The notes: generated from the letters alone by a model not told the origin. 64,000 nucleotides of DNA from Candidatus Proelusimicrobium volucris (GCA_944324665.1 CALUXD010000001.1:1-64000), one strand, 5' to 3'; positions 1 through 9,174 are shown, counted from the first letter of the stretch. Translations and numbers: made by a program.

Positions 1-88
1 AAGGGCAGTTTTGGGAAGTCGTAGTGTAAGAATGTAGTGTAAACTTAGACGGCAAAAACAATCCCTAGCCCGGAAGCTCGGATTTAAA

Positions 89-118
89 ACGGCACGCCAA
101 TAAAGCGTGCCGTTTTTT
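89..118 (+). terminator. Rho-independent terminator of an upstream gene
   Basis: A 9-bp stem (ACGGCACGC / GCGTGCCGT) with a 7-base loop is followed by six T. It ends whatever is transcribed from the left edge. Bases 1-88 hold no coding region I can support. Confidence 0.85.
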
Positions 119-148
119 AGACCTAAAATCAAAAAAGTAAGGAGAAAT

Positions 149-805
149 ATGTTTCAAACTTTATTTTTAAAGACCAGCGTCATATTGGCGGGCTCGCTTT
201 TTATGGCCTATATCGGCAGCAGAATATCCTCCGGCATATTCCAGCGCGCCTTGCAGACGGGCAACCCCGAAAAGATAAAAACCACTATGTGGACCGCTTT
301 AATAGTAAATATAATAGCGTTTTTGCTGTTAGTGTTCTTCAAAAGCAATTTGCTTTTAAGTTTTGTATTTATGTTTGCGTTTACTCTTTCTAGCGGATTT
401 ACGCTTGGGATATATACTTTAACCAATCCTGAAGCCGTGCAAAAAGCTACCGCAATAACCGCTTTGACCACATTGGTAACCGGCTTGATAGCAAGCTATT
501 CCGGGATAGATTTTTCCTGGCTGGGAAAGATATTGTTCTTTGCGCTTTTGGCTGTAATAGTAATAAGCGTTATAGGGCTGTTCGTTAAGATGAAAAGCGG
601 CCTTAACAGAATAATCTCCGCGGCGGCCGTATTGATATTTACCGGATACTTGCTGTTTGATTTTAATAATTTGGCCAAACTAAAGAACGTTGCCGAAGCC
701 AACAACTGGTCCACCGCTTTGGACTTCGCTGTAAACATATATTTAGATATAATCAACCTGCTGATAAACTTGATAAGCCTTTTAAGCGGATCATCAAACA
801 ACTAA
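149..805 (+). CDS. Bax inhibitor-1 (BI-1/YccA) family membrane protein
   Basis: A 218-residue integral membrane protein with about seven hydrophobic segments. The C-terminal stretch TGYLLFDFNNL followed by ALDFAVNIYLDIINLLINL matches the conserved end of the BI-1/YccA/YbhL family, in which an acidic residue precedes the last membrane segment. In bacteria this family is linked to protease modulation (YccA with FtsH) or to pH-dependent calcium leak; the role here is unknown. I start at the ATG at 149 because AAGGAG lies 5 bases upstream. An in-frame GTG at 107 lies inside the terminator stem and is rejected. The gene stands alone between two terminators. Confidence 0.85.
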   Translation: MFQTLFLKTSVILAGSLFMAYIGSRISSGIFQRALQTGNPEKIKTTMWTALIVNIIAFLLLVFFKSNLLLSFVFMFAFTLSSGFTLGIYTLTNPEAVQKATAITALTTLVTGLIASYSGIDFSWLGKILFFALLAVIVISVIGLFVKMKSGLNRIISAAAVLIFTGYLLFDFNNLAKLKNVAEANNWSTALDFAVNIYLDIINLLINLISLLSGSSNN

Positions 806-821
806 ACAGTACGGTTTTGAC

Positions 822-853
822 AAAAAGCCCCCGATTGACTTGGGGGCTTTTTA
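822..853 (+). terminator. Terminator of the BI-1 family gene
   Basis: AAAAAGCCCCC, a 9-base loop and GGGGGCTTTTT form a strong hairpin with a T run. It separates the BI-1 gene from the acyl-CoA dehydrogenase operon. Confidence 0.9.
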
Positions 854-969
854 TTTTTGAGCCAAGCATAAAACTATTTATAAATCTTGGCACGCAAAAA
901 TAGTAATTTAAACTCATCAGCCCGCAGCGCATAGCGCGTGCGGCATACACTTTTCCCGGCCGTTCCGGT

Positions 970-1008
970 TTGAGATTGTATTGATAAAAATGGTATTATA
1001 TATATAAC
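970..1008 (+). promoter_or_regulatory. Probable promoter of the ACAD-Etf operon
   Basis: Two overlapping candidates are visible: TTGAGA (970-975) with TATTAT (994-999) at 18 bp, or TTGATA (981-986) with TATAAC (1003-1008) at 16 bp. Both end just before the AGGAG at 1016-1020. I see no operator. Confidence 0.4.
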
Positions 1009-1026
1009 ATTTTTTAGGAGATATCT

Positions 1027-2667
1027 ATGTCAAAAATTGATGCAGTATCCAGAGAGCTGATGCTTGACAGTTTAAAGCATTACGCAAAAACAAAAATCCC
1101 CTTTGAGTTCATTCGCGAACACGACGCCAAGAACGAATTCCCCGCCGAACTTATCAAAGATATGTACAAAAGTGACGTCTTGGGCGTAAACCTTTTGCTC
1201 ATACCGGAAGAATACGGCGGATTGGGCGGCACCACTACCGACATATACCGTATCTGCGAGGCTTTGGCCCGCGTAGATTTGGGCATAGCGACATCGGTAT
1301 TCGCCACATTCTTGGGCAGCGACCCGCTTTCCGTAGGCGGCACGCCCGAACAGAAAGCCCATTGGTTTAACAAAATGGCGAAAGAAAGTTTAATGGTAGC
1401 TTACGGAGCGACGGAAGCCGACGCCGGAAGCGACCTCGTATCTTTAAGGACGAGAGCGGAACACGTACTTGAAAACGGCAAAATAAAAGGATACAAAATC
1501 ACCGGAAGCAAGATGTGGATATCCAGCGGCGCGGTGGCAGACTTATATACCGTACTGGCCTTGGCGCCGGGCGGGCCGAGCTGGTTCTTGGTGGAAAAGG
1601 GAACCCCCGGCTTTACGCAGGATAAACACGAGGATAAACACGGTATACGCCTTTCCAATACGGCGGGCCTTTCTTTTGACGAAGTCTACGTACCGGCCGA
1701 AAATTTAATCGGCGGAGTAGAAGGCAAGGGTTTGCTGCAGGCTCAGGCGGTATTCGGCTACACCAGGCTTATGGTGGCGGCATTCGGTTTGGGCGCCGGC
1801 GAAGAAGCGATAGAAACCGCCGTAGATTATGCCAACCACCGCATACAGGCGGGCGGCCCTCTTTCCGAAAAGCAGGGCTATATGCTAAAGTTGATAACCC
1901 CGCATTACATCAAATTTGAAGCGGCAAGAGCTTTCATCGATGAAACCGCGAAGAAACTTGACGTAAACAATCACGGCCAGGCGACGGAAGGCTCCATAGC
2001 CAAATACTACGCCACCGAAGCGGGCAATAAAGCCGCGGAAGACGCCATACAGGCTTTGGGCGGCTTCGGCTACACAAAAGAATTCGCGGTAGAAAAAATA
2101 AAACGCGACGTCAAGATAACCTGCATTTACGAAGGCACCAACGAAGTAATGGAAATGACCATTTACAGAGGCCGCTGGCAGGAACATTTAAAGAGCAGGG
2201 GCGCATACTATACCAATATCGCCGACGAAATGGACGCCATACACGCCAAGAACCCCGAAGTCGGCGCCAATGCGATAGCTTTGGGCTTAAGAGCCTTGGC
2301 CGCGGTACTGGAAGAGTGCAGGGTTCAACGCTTGACCAGGCACCAATATATAACTTTCAAGTTGGGCGAACTTATCGCCAACGCCGAAGTGGCAGCCGCT
2401 TTCTGCCGCGCCATAGGCAACGGCAAGATAGTGGAAGGCTGCAAATTTGATATGGATACTTTAAAAGCGATGTGCCGCGTAAACGCCAAGGAAACGGCTT
2501 ACGACATCGCCACGAGAGGCGCGAAACTCGTACTCAGCGCGGGTACGGCCGACGCGGCGGCTTTGCTTAACGCGACGCATCTTGTCCAAATAGAAGCCAA
2601 TATGCACGGCTCTATTGAGGATTCCGATAAAGTATCGGCCAAACTCAGAGAGATATTTAAGAAATAG
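1027..2667 (+). CDS. Acyl-CoA dehydrogenase (long form, Etf-linked)
   Basis: An FAD acyl-CoA dehydrogenase of 546 residues that oxidises acyl-CoA, or reduces enoyl-CoA, at the alpha-beta bond. The core (1-385) has the family landmarks YGATEADAGSD (125-135), KMWISSGAVAD (162-172) and the catalytic glutamate E369 in IYEGTNEV. Residues 390-546 form an extra helical C-terminal region that is absent from 380-residue butyryl-CoA dehydrogenases. AGGAG lies upstream of the ATG. etfB and a ferredoxin-etfA gene follow within 16 bases, so electrons pass to Etf. With ptb-buk 3 kb away, a crotonyl/butyryl-CoA role is plausible, but chain length cannot be read from the sequence. Confidence 0.92.
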   Translation: MSKIDAVSRELMLDSLKHYAKTKIPFEFIREHDAKNEFPAELIKDMYKSDVLGVNLLLIPEEYGGLGGTTTDIYRICEALARVDLGIATSVFATFLGSDPLSVGGTPEQKAHWFNKMAKESLMVAYGATEADAGSDLVSLRTRAEHVLENGKIKGYKITGSKMWISSGAVADLYTVLALAPGGPSWFLVEKGTPGFTQDKHEDKHGIRLSNTAGLSFDEVYVPAENLIGGVEGKGLLQAQAVFGYTRLMVAAFGLGAGEEAIETAVDYANHRIQAGGPLSEKQGYMLKLITPHYIKFEAARAFIDETAKKLDVNNHGQATEGSIAKYYATEAGNKAAEDAIQALGGFGYTKEFAVEKIKRDVKITCIYEGTNEVMEMTIYRGRWQEHLKSRGAYYTNIADEMDAIHAKNPEVGANAIALGLRALAAVLEECRVQRLTRHQYITFKLGELIANAEVAAAFCRAIGNGKIVEGCKFDMDTLKAMCRVNAKETAYDIATRGAKLVLSAGTADAAALLNATHLVQIEANMHGSIEDSDKVSAKLREIFKK

Positions 2668-2682
2668 GAGCTCCAATTTATT

Positions 2683-3468
2683 ATGAATATTATAGTTTGC
2701 ATAAAACAAGTGCCCGATTCTTCCAGGGTAAAAGTAGACCCTAAGACGTCTACTTTGGTGCGCGCGGGCGTGCCGAGCATATTAAACCCTTACGATCATT
2801 TCGCGCTGTGCCAAGCGCTTAAGATCAAGCAGAAAACGGGCGCTACGGTAACCGTTTTGTCGATGGGCCCCAATCAGGCGCAAAGCGTGATAAGGCTTGC
2901 TTTGGCTTTGGGCGCCGATAAAGGCATTTTGCTTTCCGACAGGGCCTTCGCCGGATCCGATACTTGGGCGACTTCCTATGCTTTGGCTACCGCTATCAAG
3001 AAGATAGGCTCATTCGATTTGGTAATGTGCGGACAAATGGCTATCGACGGCGATACCGCCCAAACGGGCCCGGGCATCGCCTATCACTTGGGCATACCTC
3101 AAATCACCTTCTGCGATAATATAGATGTAGCGCAAGGCAAAGCGGTGGTACGCAAAATAATAGACGGCGGGCACCAAATTATGGAAGCGGATTTGCCCGC
3201 GCTTGTTACTATGACTATGCCGTTTGATTATGTGGCATCTTACCCTTCTTTCTTGGGCGCTTTCCACGCGCAGAACAAACCCTCTTTAACTTGGACAGCA
3301 GCCGATATCGGCGCCGATCCCAAAAAATTAGGTTTAGACGGTTCCCCTACCAGAGTGGATAGAATATTCCCCCCGCCGGCCAGGCCCAAAGGCCAAATAT
3401 TCAACGCGGGCGCGTCTGAATTGGCCGACAAAGTGCTTGAGATTTTAGCCAAGGAGGAAATAATCTAA
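2683..3468 (+). CDS. etfB: Electron transfer flavoprotein beta subunit
   Basis: A 261-residue EtfB beginning MNIIVCIKQVPDS, the usual N-terminus of the family, with VLSMGPNQA and the CGQMAIDGDTAQTGPGIA nucleotide/FAD-contact stretch near the middle. It pairs with the alpha subunit encoded next; the two genes share one base (TAATG at 3466-3470). AGGAG sits 11 bases before the ATG. In bifurcating Etf complexes the beta subunit carries the second FAD that takes electrons from NADH. The DGDTAQ motif seen here is typical of such Etfs, but I cannot prove bifurcation from sequence alone. Confidence 0.93.
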   Translation: MNIIVCIKQVPDSSRVKVDPKTSTLVRAGVPSILNPYDHFALCQALKIKQKTGATVTVLSMGPNQAQSVIRLALALGADKGILLSDRAFAGSDTWATSYALATAIKKIGSFDLVMCGQMAIDGDTAQTGPGIAYHLGIPQITFCDNIDVAQGKAVVRKIIDGGHQIMEADLPALVTMTMPFDYVASYPSFLGAFHAQNKPSLTWTAADIGADPKKLGLDGSPTRVDRIFPPPARPKGQIFNAGASELADKVLEILAKEEII

Positions 3469-4661
3469 TGATACAGATTTCATCAAACTGCGTAGGTTGC
3501 GGCAAATGCGTAAGCGTATGTCCCTTTGGGGCTTTAAGTTTAGTCAACGGCAAAGCGGTGGCCAGTTCGGCCTGCACGATGTGCGGAGCCTGCGTGAGCC
3601 AATGCCCCGTAAAGGCTTTAAGCCTGCCGCAAAGCACAGCGGCCGCTAAAGATTTATCCGCCTATAAAGGCGTATGGGTATTTGTCGAGCTGTTGGAAGA
3701 AAAAGACGTATTGGCGCCCCGTTCGGTCAGTTTGGAACTCCTAACCAAAGGAAGAGAGCTCGCCAATGAACTTAAGGAAGATCTTTGCGCAGTGGTAATA
3801 GGAAAGAGCAACGCTGGGTACTTTGCAGAGCTCGCCTCCTACGGAGCGGACAAAATTTACAATGTCGAAGGCCCCGGCTATGCCGATTACAACACCGAGG
3901 CTTACGCCAATGCAATGATTACCTTAATCAACAAATACAAACCCAGCATAGTATTATTCCCGTCGACTTATGTCGGGCGCGACTTATCGCCCAGGATATC
4001 GGCGGAAATATTCGTCGGATTGACGGCGGACTGCACGGGCTTATCGATAAAAGAAGGCAACCTGATACAGACCAGGCCCGCCTTCGGCGGCAATATTATG
4101 GCAGACATAAAATGCCCCAACCACCGCCCGCAAATGGCGACGGTAAGGCCTAATGTAATGCCTAAGCAGGTAACGGCGCCGGGCAAAACGGCGCAGGTTA
4201 TAAACGAGCCTATCGCTTTAAGCCCGAAAGCGTCGAAAGTAAGGATTATCAGCAAGGAAATCGAACAAAGCCAAGAGGTGGAAAAACTCGACGAAGCCAA
4301 GATCGTAATATCCGGCGGAAGAGGCCTTAAAACGGCGGAACAGTTCGAAATCTTAAACGAGATCGCAGCCGAACTCGGCGGTGCGGTAGGCGCTTCTCGC
4401 GCGGCTATTGACGCGGGCTGGAAACCTAAAAACCATCAAGTCGGCCAAAGCGGCGTAACGGTAAAACCGAAACTCTATATGGCTTGCGGCATTTCCGGCG
4501 CGATACAGCACACCGTAGGTATGCAGGACAGCGACATAATAATCGCTATAAATAAAGACGCTTCAGCGCCTATATTTAACTTCTGCAAATACGGCATTGT
4601 AGGCGATGTCCACCAGATATTGCCAAAAGTGCTTGAAGGCATCAAAAAAGCCAAGAAATAA
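3468..4661 (+). CDS. etfA: EtfA with N-terminal 2[4Fe-4S] ferredoxin domain
   Basis: A 397-residue fusion. Residues 1-60 hold two [4Fe-4S] motifs, CVGCGKCVSVCP and CTMCGACVSQCP. The rest is a normal Etf alpha subunit ending in the FAD-binding domain, with SGGRGL, VGASRAAIDAGW and LYMACGISGAIQH. Ferredoxin-fused EtfA is known from bifurcating complexes such as caffeyl-CoA reductase CarE, where the extra clusters are proposed to handle low-potential electrons. AAGGAGG in the end of etfB serves as ribosome binding site. Together with the ACAD and EtfB this is a candidate NADH-dependent enoyl-CoA reductase that also reduces ferredoxin. Confidence 0.92.
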   Translation: MIQISSNCVGCGKCVSVCPFGALSLVNGKAVASSACTMCGACVSQCPVKALSLPQSTAAAKDLSAYKGVWVFVELLEEKDVLAPRSVSLELLTKGRELANELKEDLCAVVIGKSNAGYFAELASYGADKIYNVEGPGYADYNTEAYANAMITLINKYKPSIVLFPSTYVGRDLSPRISAEIFVGLTADCTGLSIKEGNLIQTRPAFGGNIMADIKCPNHRPQMATVRPNVMPKQVTAPGKTAQVINEPIALSPKASKVRIISKEIEQSQEVEKLDEAKIVISGGRGLKTAEQFEILNEIAAELGGAVGASRAAIDAGWKPKNHQVGQSGVTVKPKLYMACGISGAIQHTVGMQDSDIIIAINKDASAPIFNFCKYGIVGDVHQILPKVLEGIKKAKK

Positions 4662-4680
4662 CCTTAGAGTTTTTCTTAAC

Positions 4681-4716
4681 AAAAGCCCCGTTCCAAAAGA
4701 ACGGGGTTTTATTTTT
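4681..4716 (+). terminator. Terminator of the ACAD-Etf operon
   Basis: CCCCGTTC, loop CAAAA, GAACGGGG and TTTTATTTTT. Confidence 0.9.
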
Positions 4717-4731
4717 CCAAGCAGATATATC

Positions 4732-4764
4732 AAAAAAAATCCCCCTTTATTTTGGGGGATTTTT
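4732..4764. terminator. Bidirectional terminator between convergent operons
   Basis: An eight-A run, a stem of CCCCC / GGGGG flanked by AT pairs, and TTTTT on the other side can stop transcription from both strands. It ends the leftward SEC-C gene and backs up the previous terminator. Confidence 0.8.
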
Positions 4765-4785
4765 ACTATATAAAGATATTAGCCG

Positions 4786-5229
4786 CTATCTGCCGCAGCA
4801 TTTCTTGTACTTCTTGCCGCTGCCGCACGGGCAAGGATCGTTACGGCCCGGCTCTTCGCCTTTCACTACCGTTTCCACCTTGCCGTTCTGCTCGGCTTTA
4901 AGCTCCTTCTCGTGGTCTTTTACCCACTTTTTCATCTGCCTGGGCGAGTTCATATCGACGCCGTCTTTCTCCATTCTCTTGGCAAGCTCGATAAACTTCT
5001 GTTTGATTGAGGGATCCTTTATTTTATTCTTTATAAACGACGGCAAAGCCTGCATTTCGCGCTCTATGCGTTCTTCTATGCTTTCCTTCTTTTTCCCGTC
5101 CTTCTTCTCCTCTTTTTTATCTGAGGATTTAGCCTCTTTATCCGTTTTGGGAGCTGCGTCTTTTATTTCCGCGGAAGTTTGGTTTTCCTCTTCTTCCTTT
5201 TTCTTCTTAAACAAAAAATCAAACACCAT
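4786..5229 (-). CDS. SEC-C motif zinc-binding protein
   Basis: A 147-residue protein whose C-terminus, [19 protein letters not shown], is the SEC-C zinc motif known from the SecA tail, where it binds SecB and ribosomes. Residues 8-55 are very rich in Lys and Glu and probably disordered; the middle (56-110) is helical. It starts one base after the stop of the upstream NTPase gene, with GGAG provided by that gene's end, so the two are translationally coupled. The specific function is not known; an adaptor or chaperone-like role is only suggested by the motif. Confidence 0.85.
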   Translation of the reverse strand: MVFDFLFKKKKEEEENQTSAEIKDAAPKTDKEAKSSDKKEEKKDGKKKESIEERIEREMQALPSFIKNKIKDPSIKQKFIELAKRMEKDGVDMNSPRQMKKWVKDHEKELKAEQNGKVETVVKGEEPGRNDPCPCGSGKKYKKCCGR

Positions 5230-5230
5230 A

Positions 5231-5803
5231 TTATATTTCTCCGTTAATTATCTTTCTTATGGCTTTACGCACTATCAAAGCCTTTTTTACATAGTCGTTG
5301 CTTTCGGGTATGACGATGTGGCGCGGATGCCCGGACCATAATTTTAATATGGCCTCGTCAACTTCCAAGGCTCTTTCCAGCGTCTCCGTTCTTACGCTGG
5401 TATTTTGATAGTATTTCGCTTCTTTGGGCGGCGACATATGAATTACGGCATAATAGTTCTCATACTCTTCCTTAATGCTGGTATTCATCGTTTTCAAGAA
5501 ATCCTCTTCGCCGTAAGGCCAATACACCGCCCCGTCAAGCGAACCCCTGTCGCACAAAACTATTTTGGCGCCTTGGTTTACCTCTTCGGCTAAAGCCTCC
5601 AGCTCCTTGGTGGTCGTATATATTATGCGCTGGGCATGATAGGTATGGCGCGGGCTCTTATCATTGCGGGGAAACCCTCCGCCATATACCAATGTCGCGG
5701 CTTCCACCGCCACTTCTATATCCGTACCGTATTCTTCCTTCAATATTGAAAGAGCCGTCGTTTTACCGCTTGCCGGCCCGCCGGTAAGTACCACTTTTTT
5801 CAT
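5231..5803 (-). CDS. P-loop NTPase (AAA-type ATP-binding protein)
   Basis: A 190-residue protein with Walker A GGPASGKT at residues 8-15 and a Walker-B-like strand [11 protein letters not shown] near 83-93. The layout resembles small single-domain ATPases or nucleotide-kinase-like proteins of the AAA_28 type; no substrate can be named. The leftward transcription unit continues into the SEC-C gene. The upstream M23 peptidase gene ends 30 bases away and may be in the same unit. Confidence 0.75.
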   Translation of the reverse strand: MKKVVLTGGPASGKTTALSILKEEYGTDIEVAVEAATLVYGGGFPRNDKSPRHTYHAQRIIYTTTKELEALAEEVNQGAKIVLCDRGSLDGAVYWPYGEEDFLKTMNTSIKEEYENYYAVIHMSPPKEAKYYQNTSVRTETLERALEVDEAILKLWSGHPRHIVIPESNDYVKKALIVRKAIRKIINGEI

Positions 5804-5833
5804 ATTCCTTCCCTTACTTTTAAATTTTTAAAT

Positions 5834-7084
5834 TCACTTCGGCTGTTCTTGCTCTTTACTTTCCAAAATGGCCAAATACTTATCTCTTATTTTATTAAAT
5901 TCTTCTCTCTTTGAGGCAGGTATTTCCTTTGACGCCGAACTCCTGTTCTTGGTGGTCAAGAAATCAAAATATTTACCGTTCTGCCTTATCCTGAAATCCA
6001 AATGCGGCCCGGTAGATAAACCCGTCGAGCCGACATACGCTATCGTCTGCCCCTGCTTTACTTTTACGCCGTTGGCTATCCCTTTGGCATAGCCTTTCAA
6101 ATGGCCATAGCACGTTACGTAATTGTTAGGGTGATGAACTTCCATATAGTTTCCGAAGCCGCCCTTCCACCCCTTTGAGCGTACTACGCCGTCCGCGACA
6201 GCCTCTACCGGTGTGCCTGCCGGCGCGGCATAGTCTATGCCCAAATGCGGACGCCTTATCCTAAGTATCGGGTGCATTCTTCCTCTGGAAAATCTGGAAG
6301 ATATCCTTACGCCCCTTACGCTTATCGGCGATTTTAAAAACATTTTCTTAGTGAATTTACCATTCTCATCGTAGAATTCATCCTCGAAGCGTATGGCGTA
6401 ATTTTTGCCCGATACGCCGCCGTCATAATAGGCGGCCAAAATGCGTTCATTCAGCGTTTCCCCGCTTTTGGTGTAATCTTCTTCCCACAATATTGCAAAT
6501 TTATCGCCGTTTCTGGTTTCGGTGTTAAAATCCACCGCCCAAGAAAATATGTCGGTAAAATCTAAAATAAACGTCGGTTTAAGCCCTTGCTCCTGCATGG
6601 AAGTAAACAAAGTATAGTCCACATCTCCCTTGGCGAAACGCTCCCTGCTTTCTACCGAAATATCCATAATCCCCGCTACCAGCTCATCGCCGTTTTGCGC
6701 GACGTAATAGCGGGAAAAATCTTTCGTCACCACCAGCATCTTAAAATTTCCCTCTTCGTCCAAAGTAAGCAAATATCTGTCGCGCGGAGCCAGGCGGTTC
6801 ATTCTTAAAACGGTATCGAGCTTATTTACCACCTGCGCGGCCTTTTCCCTGGAAAGGCCGGCTTCTTGCAAAGGTATGGAAATATGTTGCTTTAAATTGC
6901 CTTCGTATTTCTTAAATATAATTTCCTGGTTTTGGCGGGCGGCTTCCACCACCGCCTTGTGCCGCTGTATCCCGTATGCCACAAACAGGCATACCAATAC
7001 AAATACGGGCACATACATAATAAAATCCCTAAATACGGGGTGCCTTTTTATATATCTTATCGCTTTATTAAAAATATTAGACAT
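5834..7084 (-). CDS. Membrane-anchored M23 family (LytM) peptidase
   Basis: A 416-residue protein with an N-terminal membrane anchor (about 20-40, FIMYVPVFVLVCLFVAYGI), a long periplasmic linker and a C-terminal M23 domain with HLGIDYAAPAGTPVEAVADG and later VTCYGHL and GPHLDFRI. M23 enzymes cut peptidoglycan cross-links. The usual HxH zinc/catalytic pair reads H-L-D here, so the second His is Asp; the fold is clear but activity is not certain. I use the ATG at 7084; a TTG at 7099 would add five residues and has no better ribosome binding site. Confidence 0.85.
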   Translation of the reverse strand: MSNIFNKAIRYIKRHPVFRDFIMYVPVFVLVCLFVAYGIQRHKAVVEAARQNQEIIFKKYEGNLKQHISIPLQEAGLSREKAAQVVNKLDTVLRMNRLAPRDRYLLTLDEEGNFKMLVVTKDFSRYYVAQNGDELVAGIMDISVESRERFAKGDVDYTLFTSMQEQGLKPTFILDFTDIFSWAVDFNTETRNGDKFAILWEEDYTKSGETLNERILAAYYDGGVSGKNYAIRFEDEFYDENGKFTKKMFLKSPISVRGVRISSRFSRGRMHPILRIRRPHLGIDYAAPAGTPVEAVADGVVRSKGWKGGFGNYMEVHHPNNYVTCYGHLKGYAKGIANGVKVKQGQTIAYVGSTGLSTGPHLDFRIRQNGKYFDFLTTKNRSSASKEIPASKREEFNKIRDKYLAILESKEQEQPK

Positions 7085-7104
7085 TTCTCTATCGGACAAA
7101 GTAA

Positions 7105-7128
7105 GGGGGCAAAATATTTTTTGCCCCC
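7105..7128 (-). terminator. Hairpin between ptb and the M23 gene
   Basis: A 10-bp stem GGGGGCAAAA / TTTTGCCCCC with a 4-base loop. On the minus strand it is followed only by TTACTTTG, so termination may be partial. Confidence 0.5.
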
Positions 7129-7135
7129 TCTTGGT

Positions 7136-8053
7136 TTATTTCTGGTCTTTCAAATAAGAGCAAAGCGCTATCGCGTTTAACTTTACCATCGGGTGATCCG
7201 CCCTGGAAGGCAATATCACCGGTATATTGGGGCCGGCCAAAATGGTGGCAGCTTCCGTACCTTTGCCGAAAAACGCCAAAGCCTTGTATAAAGGATTGGC
7301 CGCGTCCAAATCGGGCAGTAAAATCAAATCCGCGTCGCCCGCGACCTGCGCGCCTTTTATGCCTTTCTCCGCAGCGCGTTCCTTGGAGAACGTTATATAC
7401 AAATCATAAGGGCCTTCCACTACACAATCTTTTATTTTACCCTCTTGATTCATTTTGACAAGCTCCTGCGCGTCAACGGTGGAGGGAATCTTTTCGTTTA
7501 CTTTCTCCACGGGGCAAACTACCGCTACTTTCGGCTTTTCTATACCGAGCTTCCTTAAAATCTTGACAGCATTGTTTATCGCCTGCGCTTTCTGCTCCAA
7601 AGTGGGGCTGATCAACACCGCCGAGTCCGTCACGGCAAACATCTTGTGGTAATTGTCCGTCTTGAACAATACGAAATGCGTCAAAAGTGCGCCCTGCGGC
7701 ACCAAACCCATTTCCTTGTTTAAAATCGCCTTCATATAGTACTTGGTATCGACCAATCCTTTTACCAAAAAGTCGCCTTTGCCTTTTACTATCTGCTCAA
7801 CGGCTAAATTGCACATGGTAGGAACATCGTCGCATTGTATAAACTCGAATTTATCCTGCGCAAGCCCGATTTCGGCCATCATCTTCTTGACCAATTCCAC
7901 CGGCCCTATCAATACGCCGCCCGATATTAAACCTTTATCGTCGGCCATTTTTATGGCGGTAAGCGCCTCGGTATTGTTCGCGCCGGGCACTACCACCCTG
8001 TTAGACTGGCCTTTCACCATATCTATCAGCTCAGAAAAGCTGTTAAATTTCAT
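7136..8053 (-). CDS. ptb: Phosphate butyryltransferase
   Basis: A 305-residue phosphotransacylase that converts butyryl-CoA (or a similar acyl-CoA) and phosphate to acyl-phosphate and CoA. The N-terminus has VVVPGANNTEAL, and the body has FLVKGLVDTKYYMKAIL and the C-terminal TEAATILAGPNIPVILPSRADHP, all typical of the Ptb family as opposed to Pta. AAAGGAG precedes the ATG. It lies 11 bases after butyrate kinase; together the pair turns acyl-CoA into acid and ATP. The acyl chain used cannot be told from sequence; branched-chain acids are also handled by this family. Confidence 0.92.
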   Translation of the reverse strand: MKFNSFSELIDMVKGQSNRVVVPGANNTEALTAIKMADDKGLISGGVLIGPVELVKKMMAEIGLAQDKFEFIQCDDVPTMCNLAVEQIVKGKGDFLVKGLVDTKYYMKAILNKEMGLVPQGALLTHFVLFKTDNYHKMFAVTDSAVLISPTLEQKAQAINNAVKILRKLGIEKPKVAVVCPVEKVNEKIPSTVDAQELVKMNQEGKIKDCVVEGPYDLYITFSKERAAEKGIKGAQVAGDADLILLPDLDAANPLYKALAFFGKGTEAATILAGPNIPVILPSRADHPMVKLNAIALCSYLKDQK

Positions 8054-8064
8054 TTTTATCTCCT

Positions 8065-9174
8065 TTACTTATACTCTTTAATTAACGAAGGGTTGTCCAG
8101 CGCTCTGATGGCGGCTTCCTTTAAAGCGGCCTTCTCGTCGCTGCCGGGATAGACGAATACCGGTGCCAGCCAGGATGTTTTTTCCTTCAGGGTTTCCCTT
8201 ATATACTCGCTGTACATTACCGCACCGGTAAGGATTACGCCGTCCAGCTTGCCTTGCGCGGGCGCGGCCATATATGCAATGTATTTAGACATTTGATATA
8301 TCATAGCGTCAATAGCTTCTTTAGCCTTTTCCCTGCTGCAGGTTATATGGCTGTTTTCGCCTTTTTTACCCGTTTTTATGAAATCCATTATCTCTTTAAT
8401 GTCGTGAGTGCCGCAATAGGCGCACACCCCGCCATGTCCCTTAACCTTAAGGGCCATTTCCTGCAAAGTATACTTCCCGCTGTAACAAAGCCTCATAAAA
8501 TTGCCGGTGGGCAAAGTACCCGAACGTTGCGGCGTCATAGGGCCTTCCCCGTCAAGGCCGTTATTAACGTCAACAACCTTGCCGTTGATATGAAGGCCTA
8601 CCGTTATCCCGCCGCCGGCGTGCATAATAACAAAACGGCATTGATTATACTCTTTGCCAAGTTGTTTTGCCGTATGGATTGCAACACGCCTTTGGCTTAA
8701 AGCATGGAAAATAGGTATTCTGGGCAGTTCCGGCATTCCGCTGTATTGCGCAACGGGCCACATCTCGTTGACGACTTCCGGATCGCTGATCAAAGCGGGG
8801 CAGCCTGCTTCTTGGGCTATCATAGAGGCCAATATCCCCCCCAAATTACAAGGATGAACGCCCAAATAGCCCTTCCTCAAATCGGCAAGCATGGCTTCAT
8901 TTACGTAAAAAGTGCCGCCTTCAGTATGTTTGGTGAGGCCGCCTCTTCCCATTACGACGTCTATTTCTTTCAAATCGATACCGTTCTTCTTCAAATAAGA
9001 TAGGATAATGGCCTTCTTCATCGGGGCCATTTCGGTTACGTTTTTATTGGCATAGGGGGCAAGATCTTTAGGGGTATATTCCAGTTTCACTTCAAAAACC
9101 GGCTTTAACCCGCGGTAAAAGCCGATGTCGTCCGAAGTCGAACCGGGGTTTATTACTAATATATTTTTAGGCAT
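8065..9174 (-). CDS. buk: Butyrate kinase
   Basis: A 369-residue ASKHA-fold kinase that makes ATP from butyryl-phosphate. Visible family motifs are LVINPGSTSDDIGFY at the N-terminus, GRGGLTKHTEGGTFYVN, HAGGGITVGLH and GLDGEGPMTPQRSGTLP. AGGAGC precedes the ATG. It is the first gene of a buk-ptb pair. The rest of a butyrate pathway is not present, but an ACAD-Etf operon lies 3.4 kb to the left on the other strand. Confidence 0.94.
   Translation of the reverse strand: MPKNILVINPGSTSDDIGFYRGLKPVFEVKLEYTPKDLAPYANKNVTEMAPMKKAIILSYLKKNGIDLKEIDVVMGRGGLTKHTEGGTFYVNEAMLADLRKGYLGVHPCNLGGILASMIAQEAGCPALISDPEVVNEMWPVAQYSGMPELPRIPIFHALSQRRVAIHTAKQLGKEYNQCRFVIMHAGGGITVGLHINGKVVDVNNGLDGEGPMTPQRSGTLPTGNFMRLCYSGKYTLQEMALKVKGHGGVCAYCGTHDIKEIMDFIKTGKKGENSHITCSREKAKEAIDAMIYQMSKYIAYMAAPAQGKLDGVILTGAVMYSEYIRETLKEKTSWLAPVFVYPGSDEKAALKEAAIRALDNPSLIKEYK

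Noticed and set aside
107-148. GTG start at 107 for the BI-1 family gene
   Set aside because: It lies in the stem of the upstream terminator; the ATG at 149 has a proper Shine-Dalgarno.
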